In this document: one piece after another, positions 54,001 to 63,708 of the stretch
Numbering within the stretch: position 1 is the first letter of the stretch
Layout: every line of letters starts with the position of its first letter
Origin: Acidobacteriota bacterium
GTDB taxonomy: Bacteria; Acidobacteriota; Vicinamibacteria; Vicinamibacterales; UBA2999
Assembly (NCBI GenBank): GCA_030697165.1
Contig: JAUYQQ010000015.1
Coordinates: 480,645 to 544,644 of the forward strand
Length of the DNA stretch: 64,000 bases
Direction: 5' to 3'
Program-made: the position numbers and the translations under genes
Notes under the pieces: model-generated
What the model saw: the letters and a program-made list of their open reading frames with translations, nothing else
What the model was told of the DNA's origin: nothing
The model's database searches: none

Positions 54001-56067
54001 ATGGGCCCGGTGAAGGACAGGAACAGACTTCGCAGACATCTTTTTCTGGCATGGGTGGCGGTCCTCGCATTGGCAGCGGGACCCGCCTCCGCGTCCAGGT
54101 TCGGTCAAGACGCTTCCACCACCGCGATGGCTACGGTGGACAAGTCGGCGGGCCAGGCCCGGTCGCCCCGGAACGCCAACTACGACATTGATGTGACGCT
54201 GGACCCGGGGGCCCGCACCCTGACCGGCAGCGAGACCATCACCTGGCAGAACACCGGCACCCTGGATGCGTACTCCATCCGCCTTCATCTGTACTGGAAC
54301 GCGTTCCGCCATACCGATTCCACCTGGCTGAAACAGCGCCGGCTCGTCGGTGACGACCCCCTTGGCGCCGCCGCGGCAGGCGACTTCGGCTACTCCGAAA
54401 TAGCGACCATCGTGATCCTCAACGACGATGGGAGCACGAGGGAGGACCTGAAACCGGTGCTCCGCTACATCTCGCCGGACGACCAGAACCCCGCCGACCG
54501 CTCCCTGGCGTCGGCCGCCCTCACCACGGCCGTCAAGCCCGGCGATACCCTTCGGCTCCGGATCACCTGGACCGGCAAGTTTCCGAAGAACTTCGATCGC
54601 ACCGGCGTCATCGGCAACTACTTCTTCGTCTCGCAGTGGTTCCCCAAGCTTGGCGTGTTCGAAGCCGGCGGCTGGACCGCCCGCCAGTTCTTCGCCAATG
54701 CGGAGTTCTATTCCGACTTTGGCCGCTACGACGTCCGCATGACGGTGCCGTCGGGCTGGACGCTTGGCGCCACGGGCCGCGAACAGTCGCGGACCGACAC
54801 CGCCAGCGGCACCACCACGCATCGCTACGTGCAGGACGACGTGCACGACTTTGCGTGGACGACAAGTCCAGATTTCATCGAGAGGACGCAGCGGTTCGAG
54901 CACGCCGGGCTGCCGCCGGTCGAGATGCGGCTGCTGCTGCAACCAGAGCACGAGGGCCTGGCCGATCGGCACTTCGCCGGCACCGCCGCGGCGCTGCGTT
55001 ATTACGGCGAGTGGTACGGCGCGTATCCCTACGGACACCTCACGATCGTCGACCCGGCGTTTCAAAGCAACTCGGGCGGCATGGAGTACCCGACCATTTT
55101 CACCGGCGGGGCGCGCTGGCTGTCGCCGCGCGGCACCAACGACCCCGAGTACGTCGTCCTGCACGAAGCCGGGCACCAGTGGTGGTACGGGATGGTCGCC
55201 AACAACGAGACCGAGCGCGCCTGGCTGGACGAGGGGCTCAACGAGTACTCGGACTCGCGGGTGCAGGCCGTGGCGCTGCAACCGAACTACCTGGTCCAGC
55301 GGTTCTTTGGCGACTTCATCCCCTGGCAGTTCCGCGACATCCCGCTGAAGCGCGCGACCGACACCAACTGGATGAACACCTACCGCCGCGCCGGCGACCG
55401 CGACGCGCTGTCGACGCCGACCTACGCGTTGTGGCCGGGCGCGCACCAGGCGCAGTCGTACCACAAGGCCGCGCTCATGCTGCACACGCTCGAGCGACGG
55501 CACACATGGGAAGTGATGCAAAAGGTGCTGGCCACGTTCTTCGCGCGCTGGCAGTTCAAGCATCCGCAACCCGACGACTTCTTCGCGACCGTTGATGAGG
55601 TCACGGGCCAGCCGCACGCCTGGTTCTTCGACCAGGTCTATCGCAGCTCGAACAGGTTCGACTACGCCATCGAGCGGCTCGACAGCGCGCCCGTGGCGGC
55701 GCGGGGCCTGAACGATGCGCTCGCCTTCGAAGCGCAGGCCCCGGCCGGGACGTATCGGACGACGGTGGTGGTGCGCCGGCTCGAAGCGGGCATCTTCCCC
55801 GTCGACGTGCTGGTCACCTTCAGCAACGGCGAGCAGGCGCGCGAGACCTGGGACGGCCGCGCCCGCTGGCATGCCTTCACGTTCGAGCGCCCGGTCCAGG
55901 CCGTGTCGGCGCAGGTCGACCCCGAGCGCGTGCTGCTGCTCGACACGAATTTCACCAACAACAGCAAGGCGATGACCCCGGCGACCGAGACGGCAGCGAC
56001 GAAGTGGTCGCTGCGCTGGATGGTGTGGCTCCAGGATCTGATGATGACCTACGCGTTCTTCGTATGA
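54001..56067 (+). CDS. M1-family metallopeptidase (aminopeptidase N-like)
   Basis: 688 residues with an N-terminal hydrophobic segment (LFLAWVAVLALAAGPASA). M1 beta-domain strands (YDIDVTLDPGARTLTGSETI), the exopeptidase-type GGMEYPTIF motif, zinc motif H388-E-A-G-H392 and Glu411 in WLDEGLNEYSDSR are intact; the HExxH-18-E spacing is correct. QSYHKAALMLHTLERR and EVTGQPHAWFFDQVY are in the C-terminal domain. It is probably anchored or exported. A stretch TAMATVDKSAGQARS near residue 40 is repeat-like. The stop overlaps the next gene's ATG. Confidence 0.9.
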   Translation: MGPVKDRNRLRRHLFLAWVAVLALAAGPASASRFGQDASTTAMATVDKSAGQARSPRNANYDIDVTLDPGARTLTGSETITWQNTGTLDAYSIRLHLYWNAFRHTDSTWLKQRRLVGDDPLGAAAAGDFGYSEIATIVILNDDGSTREDLKPVLRYISPDDQNPADRSLASAALTTAVKPGDTLRLRITWTGKFPKNFDRTGVIGNYFFVSQWFPKLGVFEAGGWTARQFFANAEFYSDFGRYDVRMTVPSGWTLGATGREQSRTDTASGTTTHRYVQDDVHDFAWTTSPDFIERTQRFEHAGLPPVEMRLLLQPEHEGLADRHFAGTAAALRYYGEWYGAYPYGHLTIVDPAFQSNSGGMEYPTIFTGGARWLSPRGTNDPEYVVLHEAGHQWWYGMVANNETERAWLDEGLNEYSDSRVQAVALQPNYLVQRFFGDFIPWQFRDIPLKRATDTNWMNTYRRAGDRDALSTPTYALWPGAHQAQSYHKAALMLHTLERRHTWEVMQKVLATFFARWQFKHPQPDDFFATVDEVTGQPHAWFFDQVYRSSNRFDYAIERLDSAPVAARGLNDALAFEAQAPAGTYRTTVVVRRLEAGIFPVDVLVTFSNGEQARETWDGRARWHAFTFERPVQAVSAQVDPERVLLLDTNFTNNSKAMTPATETAATKWSLRWMVWLQDLMMTYAFFV

Positions 56068-57089
56068 CCCGCCTTCGCCAAGGCTCCGGCGAGGCAGGGT
56101 CCGTGCATTCGTTCGTCGATGGCTTGATGCGCGTCAAGCGGGCGCCGTGGCTGGTGCTCGGCGTGTGGCTATCGACGCTGCTGCTCGCGCTGCCGCTGTC
56201 GCTGGCCTTGCACGGCCTGATCGGCCAGCACCTGGGCGATAGCCTGGCCGCGCAAGCCGCTGCCGATGGCATGAACTTCGACTGGTGGAACGAGTTCCTG
56301 GCGCACTCGTCCGGTGTGGGCCAGACGTTCGTTCCGGCGATCCTCAGCTTTGCCGCGGTGCTCGCGAACCTGGCCGGCCTTGCTGACGGCAGCGGGCCGC
56401 CCGCGCCCGTGGTGTGGGTGGTCGCGGCCCAGTTGCTGGTGTCGACCTTCCTGATTGGCGGCGTACTGGACCGCCTGGCGCGCGATCACGCCATCGGCGC
56501 GGGCGCCTTCTTCGCGGCCTGCGGCGTCTATGTCTTCCGCTTCGTCAGGCTGAGCGTGGTCACGGTCGCGGTCTACGCGTTCCTGTTCATCACCGTCCAC
56601 CGCTGGCTCTTCGACGGTGTCTACCCGCGCCTGATCGACGAGCTGACGGTCGAGCGAACGGCATTTTTTTATCGGCTGGCCCTCTATACGGTGTTCGGCG
56701 CGCTGGTCCTGCTCGCCAACCTGGTGTTCGACTATGCGAAGGTGCGGGCGGTGGTTGAGGACCGGCGCAGCATGATCGGGGCGCTCTCGGCGGGCCTCCG
56801 GTTCGTGCGCCGCAACCTCGGTGCCACGATCGGCCTGTACGCGCTCAACTCGCTGGCGTTCCTGGCGGTGTTGTTCCTCTACTACCTGGCCGCGCCTGGC
56901 GCGGCGGCCAACGCCCTGGCGTTCGCCATCGGGCAACTGTTCATCGTGCTGCGCGTGGTCATCCGCCTGCAATTCGCGGCCTCGCAAACGGCCTTGTTCC
57001 AGGGCCGCCTGGCGCACGCCGGCTACACGGCGCGCCGGCTCGCGAAGTGGCCGGACTCGCCGGCGGCGGAAGCAATCGGTCCGGCGTAA
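56064..57089 (+). CDS. Polytopic membrane protein of unknown family, coupled to the M1 peptidase
   Basis: About 341 residues with about six hydrophobic helices, including WLVLGVWLSTLLLALPLSLA, VVWVVAAQLLVSTFLIGGV, VVTVAVYAFLFITV, LALYTVFGALVLLANLVF and FLAVLFLYYLAAPG. A basic stretch (YAKVRAVVEDRRS) faces the cytoplasm. I recognise no specific family. The ATG overlaps the M1 stop (ATGA) and the first codons (TRLRQGSGEAGS) are encoded by an interspersed element, so the repeat supplies the N-terminus; an internal GTG or ATG could be the ancestral start. Confidence 0.65.
   Translation: MTRLRQGSGEAGSVHSFVDGLMRVKRAPWLVLGVWLSTLLLALPLSLALHGLIGQHLGDSLAAQAAADGMNFDWWNEFLAHSSGVGQTFVPAILSFAAVLANLAGLADGSGPPAPVVWVVAAQLLVSTFLIGGVLDRLARDHAIGAGAFFAACGVYVFRFVRLSVVTVAVYAFLFITVHRWLFDGVYPRLIDELTVERTAFFYRLALYTVFGALVLLANLVFDYAKVRAVVEDRRSMIGALSAGLRFVRRNLGATIGLYALNSLAFLAVLFLYYLAAPGAAANALAFAIGQLFIVLRVVIRLQFAASQTALFQGRLAHAGYTARRLAKWPDSPAAEAIGPA
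56068..56098 (+). repeat. Interspersed element at the 5' end of a gene
   Basis: CCCGCCTTCGCCAAGGCTCC then GGCGAGGCAGG, directly after the ATG of the membrane protein gene. It encodes RLRQGSGEA in this frame. Confidence 0.75.
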
Positions 57090-57096
57090 GGCAATG

Positions 57097-57195
57097 GTCC
57101 GGCTAACTGCCTCCGCCCAAGGCTACGGCGGGTCAAGAAGCCGGACGCCACATTCAGGCCGGACACCACATGCAGATGGCGGACGCCACATTCAG
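57097..57195. repeat. Composite repeat followed by tandem GGACGCCACATTCAG units
   Basis: GTCCGGCT (57097-57104) and AGCCGGAC (57139-57146) enclose the CTCCGCCCAAGGCTACGGCG element. Three 18-20 bp tandem units with GGAC(G/A)CCACAT(T/G)CAG follow at 57140, 57158 and 57176; the last covers the stop codon of the minus-strand gene. Confidence 0.8.
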
Positions 57196-59978
57196 AGGGC
57201 ATCGACGCCGGCGGCCGAGGCCGCGGCGTGGCGCAGCTTCTCGCGGGCGTCGATGGCGGTCGCGCGCAGCAGCGGTTCGCTGTCTTTCGCCCACTCGTCC
57301 AGCGTGGCGGCAAACCGTGTCAGCCGCATTTCTCCCATGGCATAGGCCGCGCAGGACCGCAGCCACGGGTCCTGGCTGAGCGCCATCACCTCGATGGCCT
57401 CCTCCCGATCGCCGAGGGCGGCCCCCAGCATGCGGTTGGCCGACTCGATGCGGACCGCGACCGGCACCTCGCGGTCGAACAGCGGAATCAACACGGCCCG
57501 CACTTCGGGCGGCAGCACCGAATCCAGGAACTCGACGGCGTTGTCGTGGACGATCGGATCGTTCGACTGCAGGCCCACATGGGCGCTGTGCATGTCGTAT
57601 TGCGGGTAGAGGATCTTGAGCAGGCGGAAGATCCGCTCGGCCTCCTTCTCGATCGACTCCCGCAACCCGTGCGCGATCGGGTTGGCATCGTCTTCGAGCG
57701 AGGCGCCCAGGGTGCCGAGCACCTGGTACGACCGGTAGTGCCCCATGATCTCGGCCGCGAGCACCGATTCGATCAGCTTGCGATCAGTGGACCGCTCCGG
57801 GTGCTGCTGGCCCAGCTTGTTGAGGGCCGCGATGACGTGGTAACGCAGGATCACGTCCCGGTCGAGCACGCTTTCGATCAACACGGCCTGGGCGGCTTGC
57901 GACCCGATCGCCTGCAAGACCTTGGGAATCTCGCGGCGGACGTCGGTGTTCAACTCCTCGTCGGTCAGGTAGTCGCGCAGCGTGCCGACAATGCGGTCGC
58001 CAAATTCGGCCAGGGCGTCGATGGCGGCCTGGGCCAGCGAGGGGTCGGCGAGACGCTCGATCAGGGTCGCGGTCAGGGTCCGCTTCTTCAGCTTGCCGGC
58101 CGCGGCAATCGCCGCCCGCGCCACCGCGACGTCCTCATCGTCCAGCAACGTGCGCAGCTCACGTTCGAACAGGTCGGGCAACGTGCCGATCAGACGGGCC
58201 GCCTCGAGGCGGGTGCGCAGCGCCTGGTCGCCCTGTTCTTCGGCCATCCGGGCGAGCATCAGCCGCGACGCCTCAACATTCTGGGTCGCGCCGGGGCGGG
58301 CCAGGAACGCGACCACGGCCGCGCGAATCGAGAAATCCTCGAAGTCGCCAAGCGACTCGATCCGCTCCAGCGGGTCGGTCTGGTCGAAGGTCGTCAGGTA
58401 CATCAGCGCCTCGGTGCGCACCTCCAGGCTGGGGTCGCGCAGGAGCTCTTCGACCTCCGCCTTGACGCTGGTGTCGCCGGCGCGCGCGAGCAGCGCAATC
58501 GCCTGGCGCCGAATCTCGGGCTGCTCATGGCGCAGCAGGCCGCGAACCGCGGGGTGCACCTTGCGGTCGTGCGCCATCTCGAACAGGCTGAGCGCGTAGG
58601 CGATCTCCCGGGTCGTGCCCTTGAGGCGCGACGAGATCAGCGCGGTGGCGTCGCGCTCCATCACCGGCATCGAGGCCCGCTCGTAATCAACCCGGTGCTG
58701 GTGGATGCTCTCGCGCAGGTTCTCGACATACTGCCGGCGCGCGATCCACGCCGCCACCAGCCAGGCGCCCAGCAGCACGACGCCGACGCGCGACATGTCG
58801 ACCGCCGACCACTGCAGCGCCGCGGCAAACAGCAGGATGATTAGGCCGCCGCCGGCATCGCCCAGCCGGTAGACGACGGTATCGATGAACGACTTGACGC
58901 GAAAGGTGTGGGCGGCCGGCACCGGCAGGTACAGCAACTCGGTGGTCGCCTTGTCGATCGAGTAGCGCAACACCTGGTCGCTCGCCTTGAGGGCCGCGGC
59001 TGCCACGAGCGTGCCCAGCAGGAAGACGCCGAGTGACCCCATGAGCATGGCGGTCGGCACGATAAAGAGGGCCGCGCCGACGCCGGCCGTGCGCAGCACG
59101 CGGCCGGTCAACAGCAACTGGAGCAGCAGCGACATGACCCCGGCGATCATGTTGAAGGTGCCGAAGAACATGGCCAGCTCGTCGGTGCCGGGAATCGCTG
59201 CCTTGGCAATCGCCTTGAACTGCCACCCGGCAACGGTGGTGGCGAGCGCCGAGATCAGGATCAGCGCGGCGATCGCGCGCAGGTAGGGCGACTCGCGGAC
59301 CAGCGCCAGGCTGCCCCACAGCGTGCGGGAATCGGTCTCGGTGCCCGCGGCGGGCATATCGTTGCCGACGTAGTCGGGACGATCGCGCCAGATCAAAATC
59401 ACCAGGCCGGCGCAGCCAAACAGCGACAGCGCAATGAAGGCCAGCATGTTCTCGGTGCCGAAGCGGGAGACGCCTTCGCGGGTCGCGAGCCCGCCGACGA
59501 TCCAGCCCAGGATGGCGCCGCTGCCGATGAACCCGAACGAGCGCTTGGCCTCGCGGGTCGTCATGACGTAATTGGCCAGCGTCCAAACCTGGGACGGCGC
59601 CAGCACCGAGAACACGCCGACCCAGATGTAGATGGCGATGAACAGCGCGCCCGACTCGGTCTCAGACGAGGCCGCCCAGGTCCAGAACAGGATGGCGTTG
59701 GCGGCAAAGAACAGGATGCTGCCGACCAACAGGTTCCGGAGGTTGGTGCGGTGGCCGATCCACAGGTAGACGCTCGCGGCGACGCCGACCAGGACGGCAA
59801 TGGCGATGTCGACATAGGGCAGGTCGATGGCGCGATAGCGGTCCAGGAACAGCGCATCGCGCGCCGCCTTGCTGGCGACGCTGCTGGCCATGGTCAGGAA
59901 CAGGTAGGCGAAGAGCGGGAAGGCCCGCCGAAGCTCGCGGCTGGTGAGGCCGAGCACGCGTTCAACAAGACTTAGCAT
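57192..59978 (-). CDS. Npt1/Npt2-type (ATP:ADP antiporter-like) membrane protein with HEAT repeats
   Basis: 928 residues. The first 420 form about eleven or twelve helices related to the nucleotide-transporter superfamily (SVASKAARDALFLDRYRAID, VFSVLAPSQVWTLANYVM, AKRSFGFIGSGAILGWIVGG). The rest is a string of HEAT-like helical pairs (ALIGTLPDLFERELRTLLDD, DPSLAQAAIDALAEFGDR). Obligate intracellular bacteria use this family to swap ATP with the host, but free-living acidobacteria also carry such fusions with unknown substrate. It is divergent from a related gene at 60034, with 55 bases between. Confidence 0.8.
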   Translation of the reverse strand: MLSLVERVLGLTSRELRRAFPLFAYLFLTMASSVASKAARDALFLDRYRAIDLPYVDIAIAVLVGVAASVYLWIGHRTNLRNLLVGSILFFAANAILFWTWAASSETESGALFIAIYIWVGVFSVLAPSQVWTLANYVMTTREAKRSFGFIGSGAILGWIVGGLATREGVSRFGTENMLAFIALSLFGCAGLVILIWRDRPDYVGNDMPAAGTETDSRTLWGSLALVRESPYLRAIAALILISALATTVAGWQFKAIAKAAIPGTDELAMFFGTFNMIAGVMSLLLQLLLTGRVLRTAGVGAALFIVPTAMLMGSLGVFLLGTLVAAAALKASDQVLRYSIDKATTELLYLPVPAAHTFRVKSFIDTVVYRLGDAGGGLIILLFAAALQWSAVDMSRVGVVLLGAWLVAAWIARRQYVENLRESIHQHRVDYERASMPVMERDATALISSRLKGTTREIAYALSLFEMAHDRKVHPAVRGLLRHEQPEIRRQAIALLARAGDTSVKAEVEELLRDPSLEVRTEALMYLTTFDQTDPLERIESLGDFEDFSIRAAVVAFLARPGATQNVEASRLMLARMAEEQGDQALRTRLEAARLIGTLPDLFERELRTLLDDEDVAVARAAIAAAGKLKKRTLTATLIERLADPSLAQAAIDALAEFGDRIVGTLRDYLTDEELNTDVRREIPKVLQAIGSQAAQAVLIESVLDRDVILRYHVIAALNKLGQQHPERSTDRKLIESVLAAEIMGHYRSYQVLGTLGASLEDDANPIAHGLRESIEKEAERIFRLLKILYPQYDMHSAHVGLQSNDPIVHDNAVEFLDSVLPPEVRAVLIPLFDREVPVAVRIESANRMLGAALGDREEAIEVMALSQDPWLRSCAAYAMGEMRLTRFAATLDEWAKDSEPLLRATAIDAREKLRHAAASAAGVDAL

Positions 59979-60033
59979 CAGGCCCTGCGGGAGTTTACCT
60001 TAGGATAAGATTCAGGCCATCCCGCGCCATCCC

Positions 60034-63000
60034 ATGCTCTCTCGCATCCTCGGCCCCATCGTCCAGTTGCGCAACGGCGAGTCGACCACCGCGTTGCTGA
60101 TGTTCCTGTACTCGTTCCTGGCGATGACGAGTTACAACATCGTCAAGCCGATCACGCGGTCGGAGTTCATCTCGAGCCTGGGCGCCGACAACCTGCCGTG
60201 GGTGCAGTTCGGCGCCGGCGTGCTGATCGGCTTCTTGATGCAGGGCTACACGGTGCTGATGAAGCCGGTGCCGCAGCGCTGGACCATTCCCGTGACGCAG
60301 GCCGGCATGGCCGGCCTGTTGTTGCTGTTCTGGTTCCTGTTCACCACCATCGGCGCCGACTGGGTGGCGGTCGCGTTCTACGTGCTGGCGCTGATCCTGG
60401 GGATCCTGCTGATCAGCCAGTTCTGGACGCTGGCCAACGACGTCTACGATGCGCGGCAGGCCAAGCGCATCTTCGGCTTCATCGGCGGCGGCGCCAGCCT
60501 GGGCGGCGCGACCGGCGCGGCGCTGACCGCGTTCCTGGTCGAGTCGATCGGCGCCCGGCAGATGCTGCTGCTGAGCGCCGCGATTATGGGGCTGTGCTTC
60601 GTGATCGTGACCTTCATCATGAAGCGCGAGCAGGCGGCCGGCACGAGCGACGCTACCAAGACCGGCGAAGAAGAAGGGGTCAGCAGCGGTGAGGCGATCC
60701 AGCTGCTGGGATCGTCACGCCACCTGCAGGTGATCGCGCTGGTGATTGCCTTTGCCGCGGTCGGCGCGGCGATCATCGAGCAGCAGCTGAACATGGCGAC
60801 CGCCGAGGCCAAGGGCGCCACCAACTCCGATGCCATCGCCGCGTTCCTGGCGCAGGTGACGGTCTACCTGTCGTTGATCGGCTTCGTGATCCAGGTCGGG
60901 CTGACCAGCCGCATCCACCGCGTGATGGGCATCGGGTTCGCGCTCCTGGTGCTGCCGATGAGCCTGGGCACCACCGCCGTGATCATGCTGTTCAACGGGG
61001 CATTGTGGGCGCCGGGCCTGGCGCGGGTGCTCGACACGTCGCTGCGCTACACCGTGGACAAGACCTCGCGCGAGGTCCTGTTCCTGCCGCTCCCAGCCGA
61101 GCTCAAATACCGCGCCAAGCCGTTTATCGACGTCACGATGGACCGGCTGGCAAAGGGTATGGGCGCCCTGCTGATCCTGGTGCTGATCAAGGACTGGGGC
61201 TTGGGCTGGACCTGGCAGCAACTGAGCTACGCCAGCCTGACGATGGTGGGGCTGTGGGTGGCCACGGCGATGCTGGCGCGCCGCGAGTACCTGCGGACCT
61301 TCCGCCGCAGCATCGAACAGCAGGACGTGGCGCCCGCGGAGTTGCGCTCGACGAACCTGGACCCACAGTCGATCGAAACCCTGGTCAGCGAGCTGTCGCA
61401 CCCCGAGCCGCGCCGCGTGCTCTACGCCATTGACCTGCTCGACGCGATGGACAAGCGGCACCTGGTGACGCCGCTGCTGATGGCCCATGAGTCGGCGGAG
61501 ATTCGCGCCCGCACCCTCGGCGTGGCCGAAGCGGCGGGCCGGGCGGCCGCCGATCGCTGGCTGCCGCGAGTGGAACGGGCCCTGAAGGATCCCGACGCGG
61601 CGGTGCGGATTGCGGCAGTCGGCGCACTGGCGTCGCTGCGTGGCCAGGCGGCGGCGGATGTCATGCGGCCCTTTCTCAAGGACCGCGACCAGGGCCTGGC
61701 GATTGTCGCCGCATCGGCGCTGGCGTCGAGCGCGCAGGCTGCCGACGTGGCGGCTGCGGAAGATCAGCTCCGGCGGTTCTCCAGCGACACGCGCGAGCAG
61801 GCCACGCCGGCCCGGTTGCTGGCGGCGCGGGCCCTGGGTGACGTCGCCAACCCGGCGTTCCGTCCGTTGCTGGTGCCGCTGATGTACGACTCGAACGTCG
61901 AGGTCGCGCTGGCCGCGATCGAGAGCGCCGGCAAGCTGGGCGCGCAGGACTTCCTGTTCGTGCCACCGCTGGTGTCGTTGCTGCGGAACCGGCGGCTGAA
62001 GTCGGCGGCCCGGCACGTGCTGGTCGGCTACGGCGAACCGGTGGTGGCGCCACTCGCCTATTTCATGCTCGACCGCGAAGAGGACATTTGGGTCAGGCGC
62101 CACGTGCCCTCGACGCTGGGCCAGCTCGCGTTCCCGTCATCGGTCGCCGCGTTGCTCACCGCGCTGGAGGATTCCGACGGCTTCCTGAAGTTCAAGGCGG
62201 TGTCGGCCCTCGAGCGCATTCGCCGGACCAGCCCTGAGCTCACGCTCGATGCGGCCATCATCACGCGGCACCTGCACGCCGAGGCCGGCCTTGCCTACAG
62301 CGCCCTCACGCTGCATCACAACCTGTTCGTGGCCGGGGGCCTCGAGACCGAGTCGCTGCTGGCCCGCTCGCTCACGGAGAAGCACAACCGCCGGCTGGGC
62401 CGCACGTTCCAGCTGCTGGGCCTGCTCAACTCGCCGTCGGATATTGCTGCAGTGCGGCACTCGCTCGACGACAGCGACCCAAAGGTCCGCTCGCGCGGCA
62501 TCGAGTACCTCGACAACCTGCTGGCCGGCGAGGTGCGCAAGCGCGTGATGATCCTGGTCGAGGACATGCCGGCGGACGAACGCATCCGCAAGGGCAACGT
62601 CATCTACCGCACCCGCGTCCGCGACGTGGAAGACACCATGGCGCAGTTACTGCACGACGAAGACGAGTCGATTGCGGCGGCGGCCGTGCTGCTGGTCGAG
62701 TCGCGCGGCATGTGGTCGCTCGCCGACGACCTGGAACACGTGCTCGCTCACCGCGATGCCAAGGACCAGCACATGTTCGAGGCGGCGTCGTGGGCGCTGG
62801 CGGCGCACCGCATGCCGGCCGACCGGCGCCGGGAACTGTGGCAGGAACCTCTGCCCTCGGTCGAACTCGCCGATCGCCTGCGGCGGTTGCCGCTGTTCGA
62901 GTACACGCAGGTCAACGACTTGTTCCGGCTGGCGCGCCTGGGCCGCCAGGCGCGGTTCGAGGCGGGACGGACCTTGTACCAGCGCGGCGAACAGCCGCGA

Positions 63001-63708
63001 ACAGTCCAGTTCCTGCTCGACGGAATGGCGCGCGCCGCCGGCAGCCACGGCGTGACCGAGATTGCCGCACCCGCGCCACTGGCGGTGGAACAGGTCCTCG
63101 AAGGCTCGCCCATGCCGATGACGGTGACCGCGACCGAGCGCCTCATCAGCCTGGTGCTGACCAACGACGAGTTCCTGGCGTTGTTGTCGGAGAACGTCGA
63201 ACTGGCCGAGGGTCTCTTCCGGCTGATGATTCACACCAACCACCTGGACGTCGGCCATACCTTGATTCAGGGCGCGGTCGCGCCCGAGCTGAAGGAACGG
63301 ATCGCGACAGAGCTGCAGCCGGTGGATCGGCTGCTGCTGCTGCAGTCGAGCCCGCTGCTGGCGCACGCGACGGCGGCGCAGCTCTGGCGGCTGTCGGCGA
63401 TCGCGCGGCCCGTGACGCTCTCCAGCGGCACCGAAGCCCTGACCCGCGGCGGCGAGGCCGCCATCCTCATCGTCCTCGGCGGCTCGCTGCGGGTGGACAC
63501 GGCCGACGGCCGGTCGGCGACCGCCGTGGCCGGCGACGTGATCGGCATGTACGAAACCCTCGGCGGGACACGGTTCGACGCGAGCGTGACGGTGCTGTCG
63601 ACGGGGACCGCCCTCAAGCTCGAGCGCGATTCACTGTTCGAGCTACTGGCGGATCACACCGACCTGCTGCAGGGTCTGTTCTCGATCCTGCTCAGGCGCG
63701 GGAAATAG
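60034..63708 (+). CDS. Npt1/Npt2-type membrane protein with HEAT repeats and cyclic-nucleotide-binding-like domains
   Basis: 1224 residues. Helical transporter part about 20-410 (SYNIVKPITRSEFISSLGAD, ILLISQFWTLANDVYDARQAKR, FIGGGASLGGATGAALTAFL). HEAT-like repeats span about 430-950 (DPDAAVRIAAVGALASLRGQ). The C-terminal 280 residues have two jelly-roll-type modules like cNMP-binding effector domains (GRTLYQRGEQPRTVQFLLDG and PVTLSSGTEALTRGGEAAIL). It is clearly a paralogue of the divergent gene, extended by the regulatory end. The motif WTLANDVYDARQAKRIFGFI-like region matches WTLANYVMTTREAKRSFGF in its partner. Confidence 0.8.
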   Translation: MLSRILGPIVQLRNGESTTALLMFLYSFLAMTSYNIVKPITRSEFISSLGADNLPWVQFGAGVLIGFLMQGYTVLMKPVPQRWTIPVTQAGMAGLLLLFWFLFTTIGADWVAVAFYVLALILGILLISQFWTLANDVYDARQAKRIFGFIGGGASLGGATGAALTAFLVESIGARQMLLLSAAIMGLCFVIVTFIMKREQAAGTSDATKTGEEEGVSSGEAIQLLGSSRHLQVIALVIAFAAVGAAIIEQQLNMATAEAKGATNSDAIAAFLAQVTVYLSLIGFVIQVGLTSRIHRVMGIGFALLVLPMSLGTTAVIMLFNGALWAPGLARVLDTSLRYTVDKTSREVLFLPLPAELKYRAKPFIDVTMDRLAKGMGALLILVLIKDWGLGWTWQQLSYASLTMVGLWVATAMLARREYLRTFRRSIEQQDVAPAELRSTNLDPQSIETLVSELSHPEPRRVLYAIDLLDAMDKRHLVTPLLMAHESAEIRARTLGVAEAAGRAAADRWLPRVERALKDPDAAVRIAAVGALASLRGQAAADVMRPFLKDRDQGLAIVAASALASSAQAADVAAAEDQLRRFSSDTREQATPARLLAARALGDVANPAFRPLLVPLMYDSNVEVALAAIESAGKLGAQDFLFVPPLVSLLRNRRLKSAARHVLVGYGEPVVAPLAYFMLDREEDIWVRRHVPSTLGQLAFPSSVAALLTALEDSDGFLKFKAVSALERIRRTSPELTLDAAIITRHLHAEAGLAYSALTLHHNLFVAGGLETESLLARSLTEKHNRRLGRTFQLLGLLNSPSDIAAVRHSLDDSDPKVRSRGIEYLDNLLAGEVRKRVMILVEDMPADERIRKGNVIYRTRVRDVEDTMAQLLHDEDESIAAAAVLLVESRGMWSLADDLEHVLAHRDAKDQHMFEAASWALAAHRMPADRRRELWQEPLPSVELADRLRRLPLFEYTQVNDLFRLARLGRQARFEAGRTLYQRGEQPRTVQFLLDGMARAAGSHGVTEIAAPAPLAVEQVLEGSPMPMTVTATERLISLVLTNDEFLALLSENVELAEGLFRLMIHTNHLDVGHTLIQGAVAPELKERIATELQPVDRLLLLQSSPLLAHATAAQLWRLSAIARPVTLSSGTEALTRGGEAAILIVLGGSLRVDTADGRSATAVAGDVIGMYETLGGTRFDASVTVLSTGTALKLERDSLFELLADHTDLLQGLFSILLRRGK

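Noticed and set aside
53956-55872. Long open frame on the minus strand opposite the M1 peptidase
   Set aside because: Shadow frame rich in Arg, Val and His, without family motifs; the plus strand has an intact HExxH peptidase.
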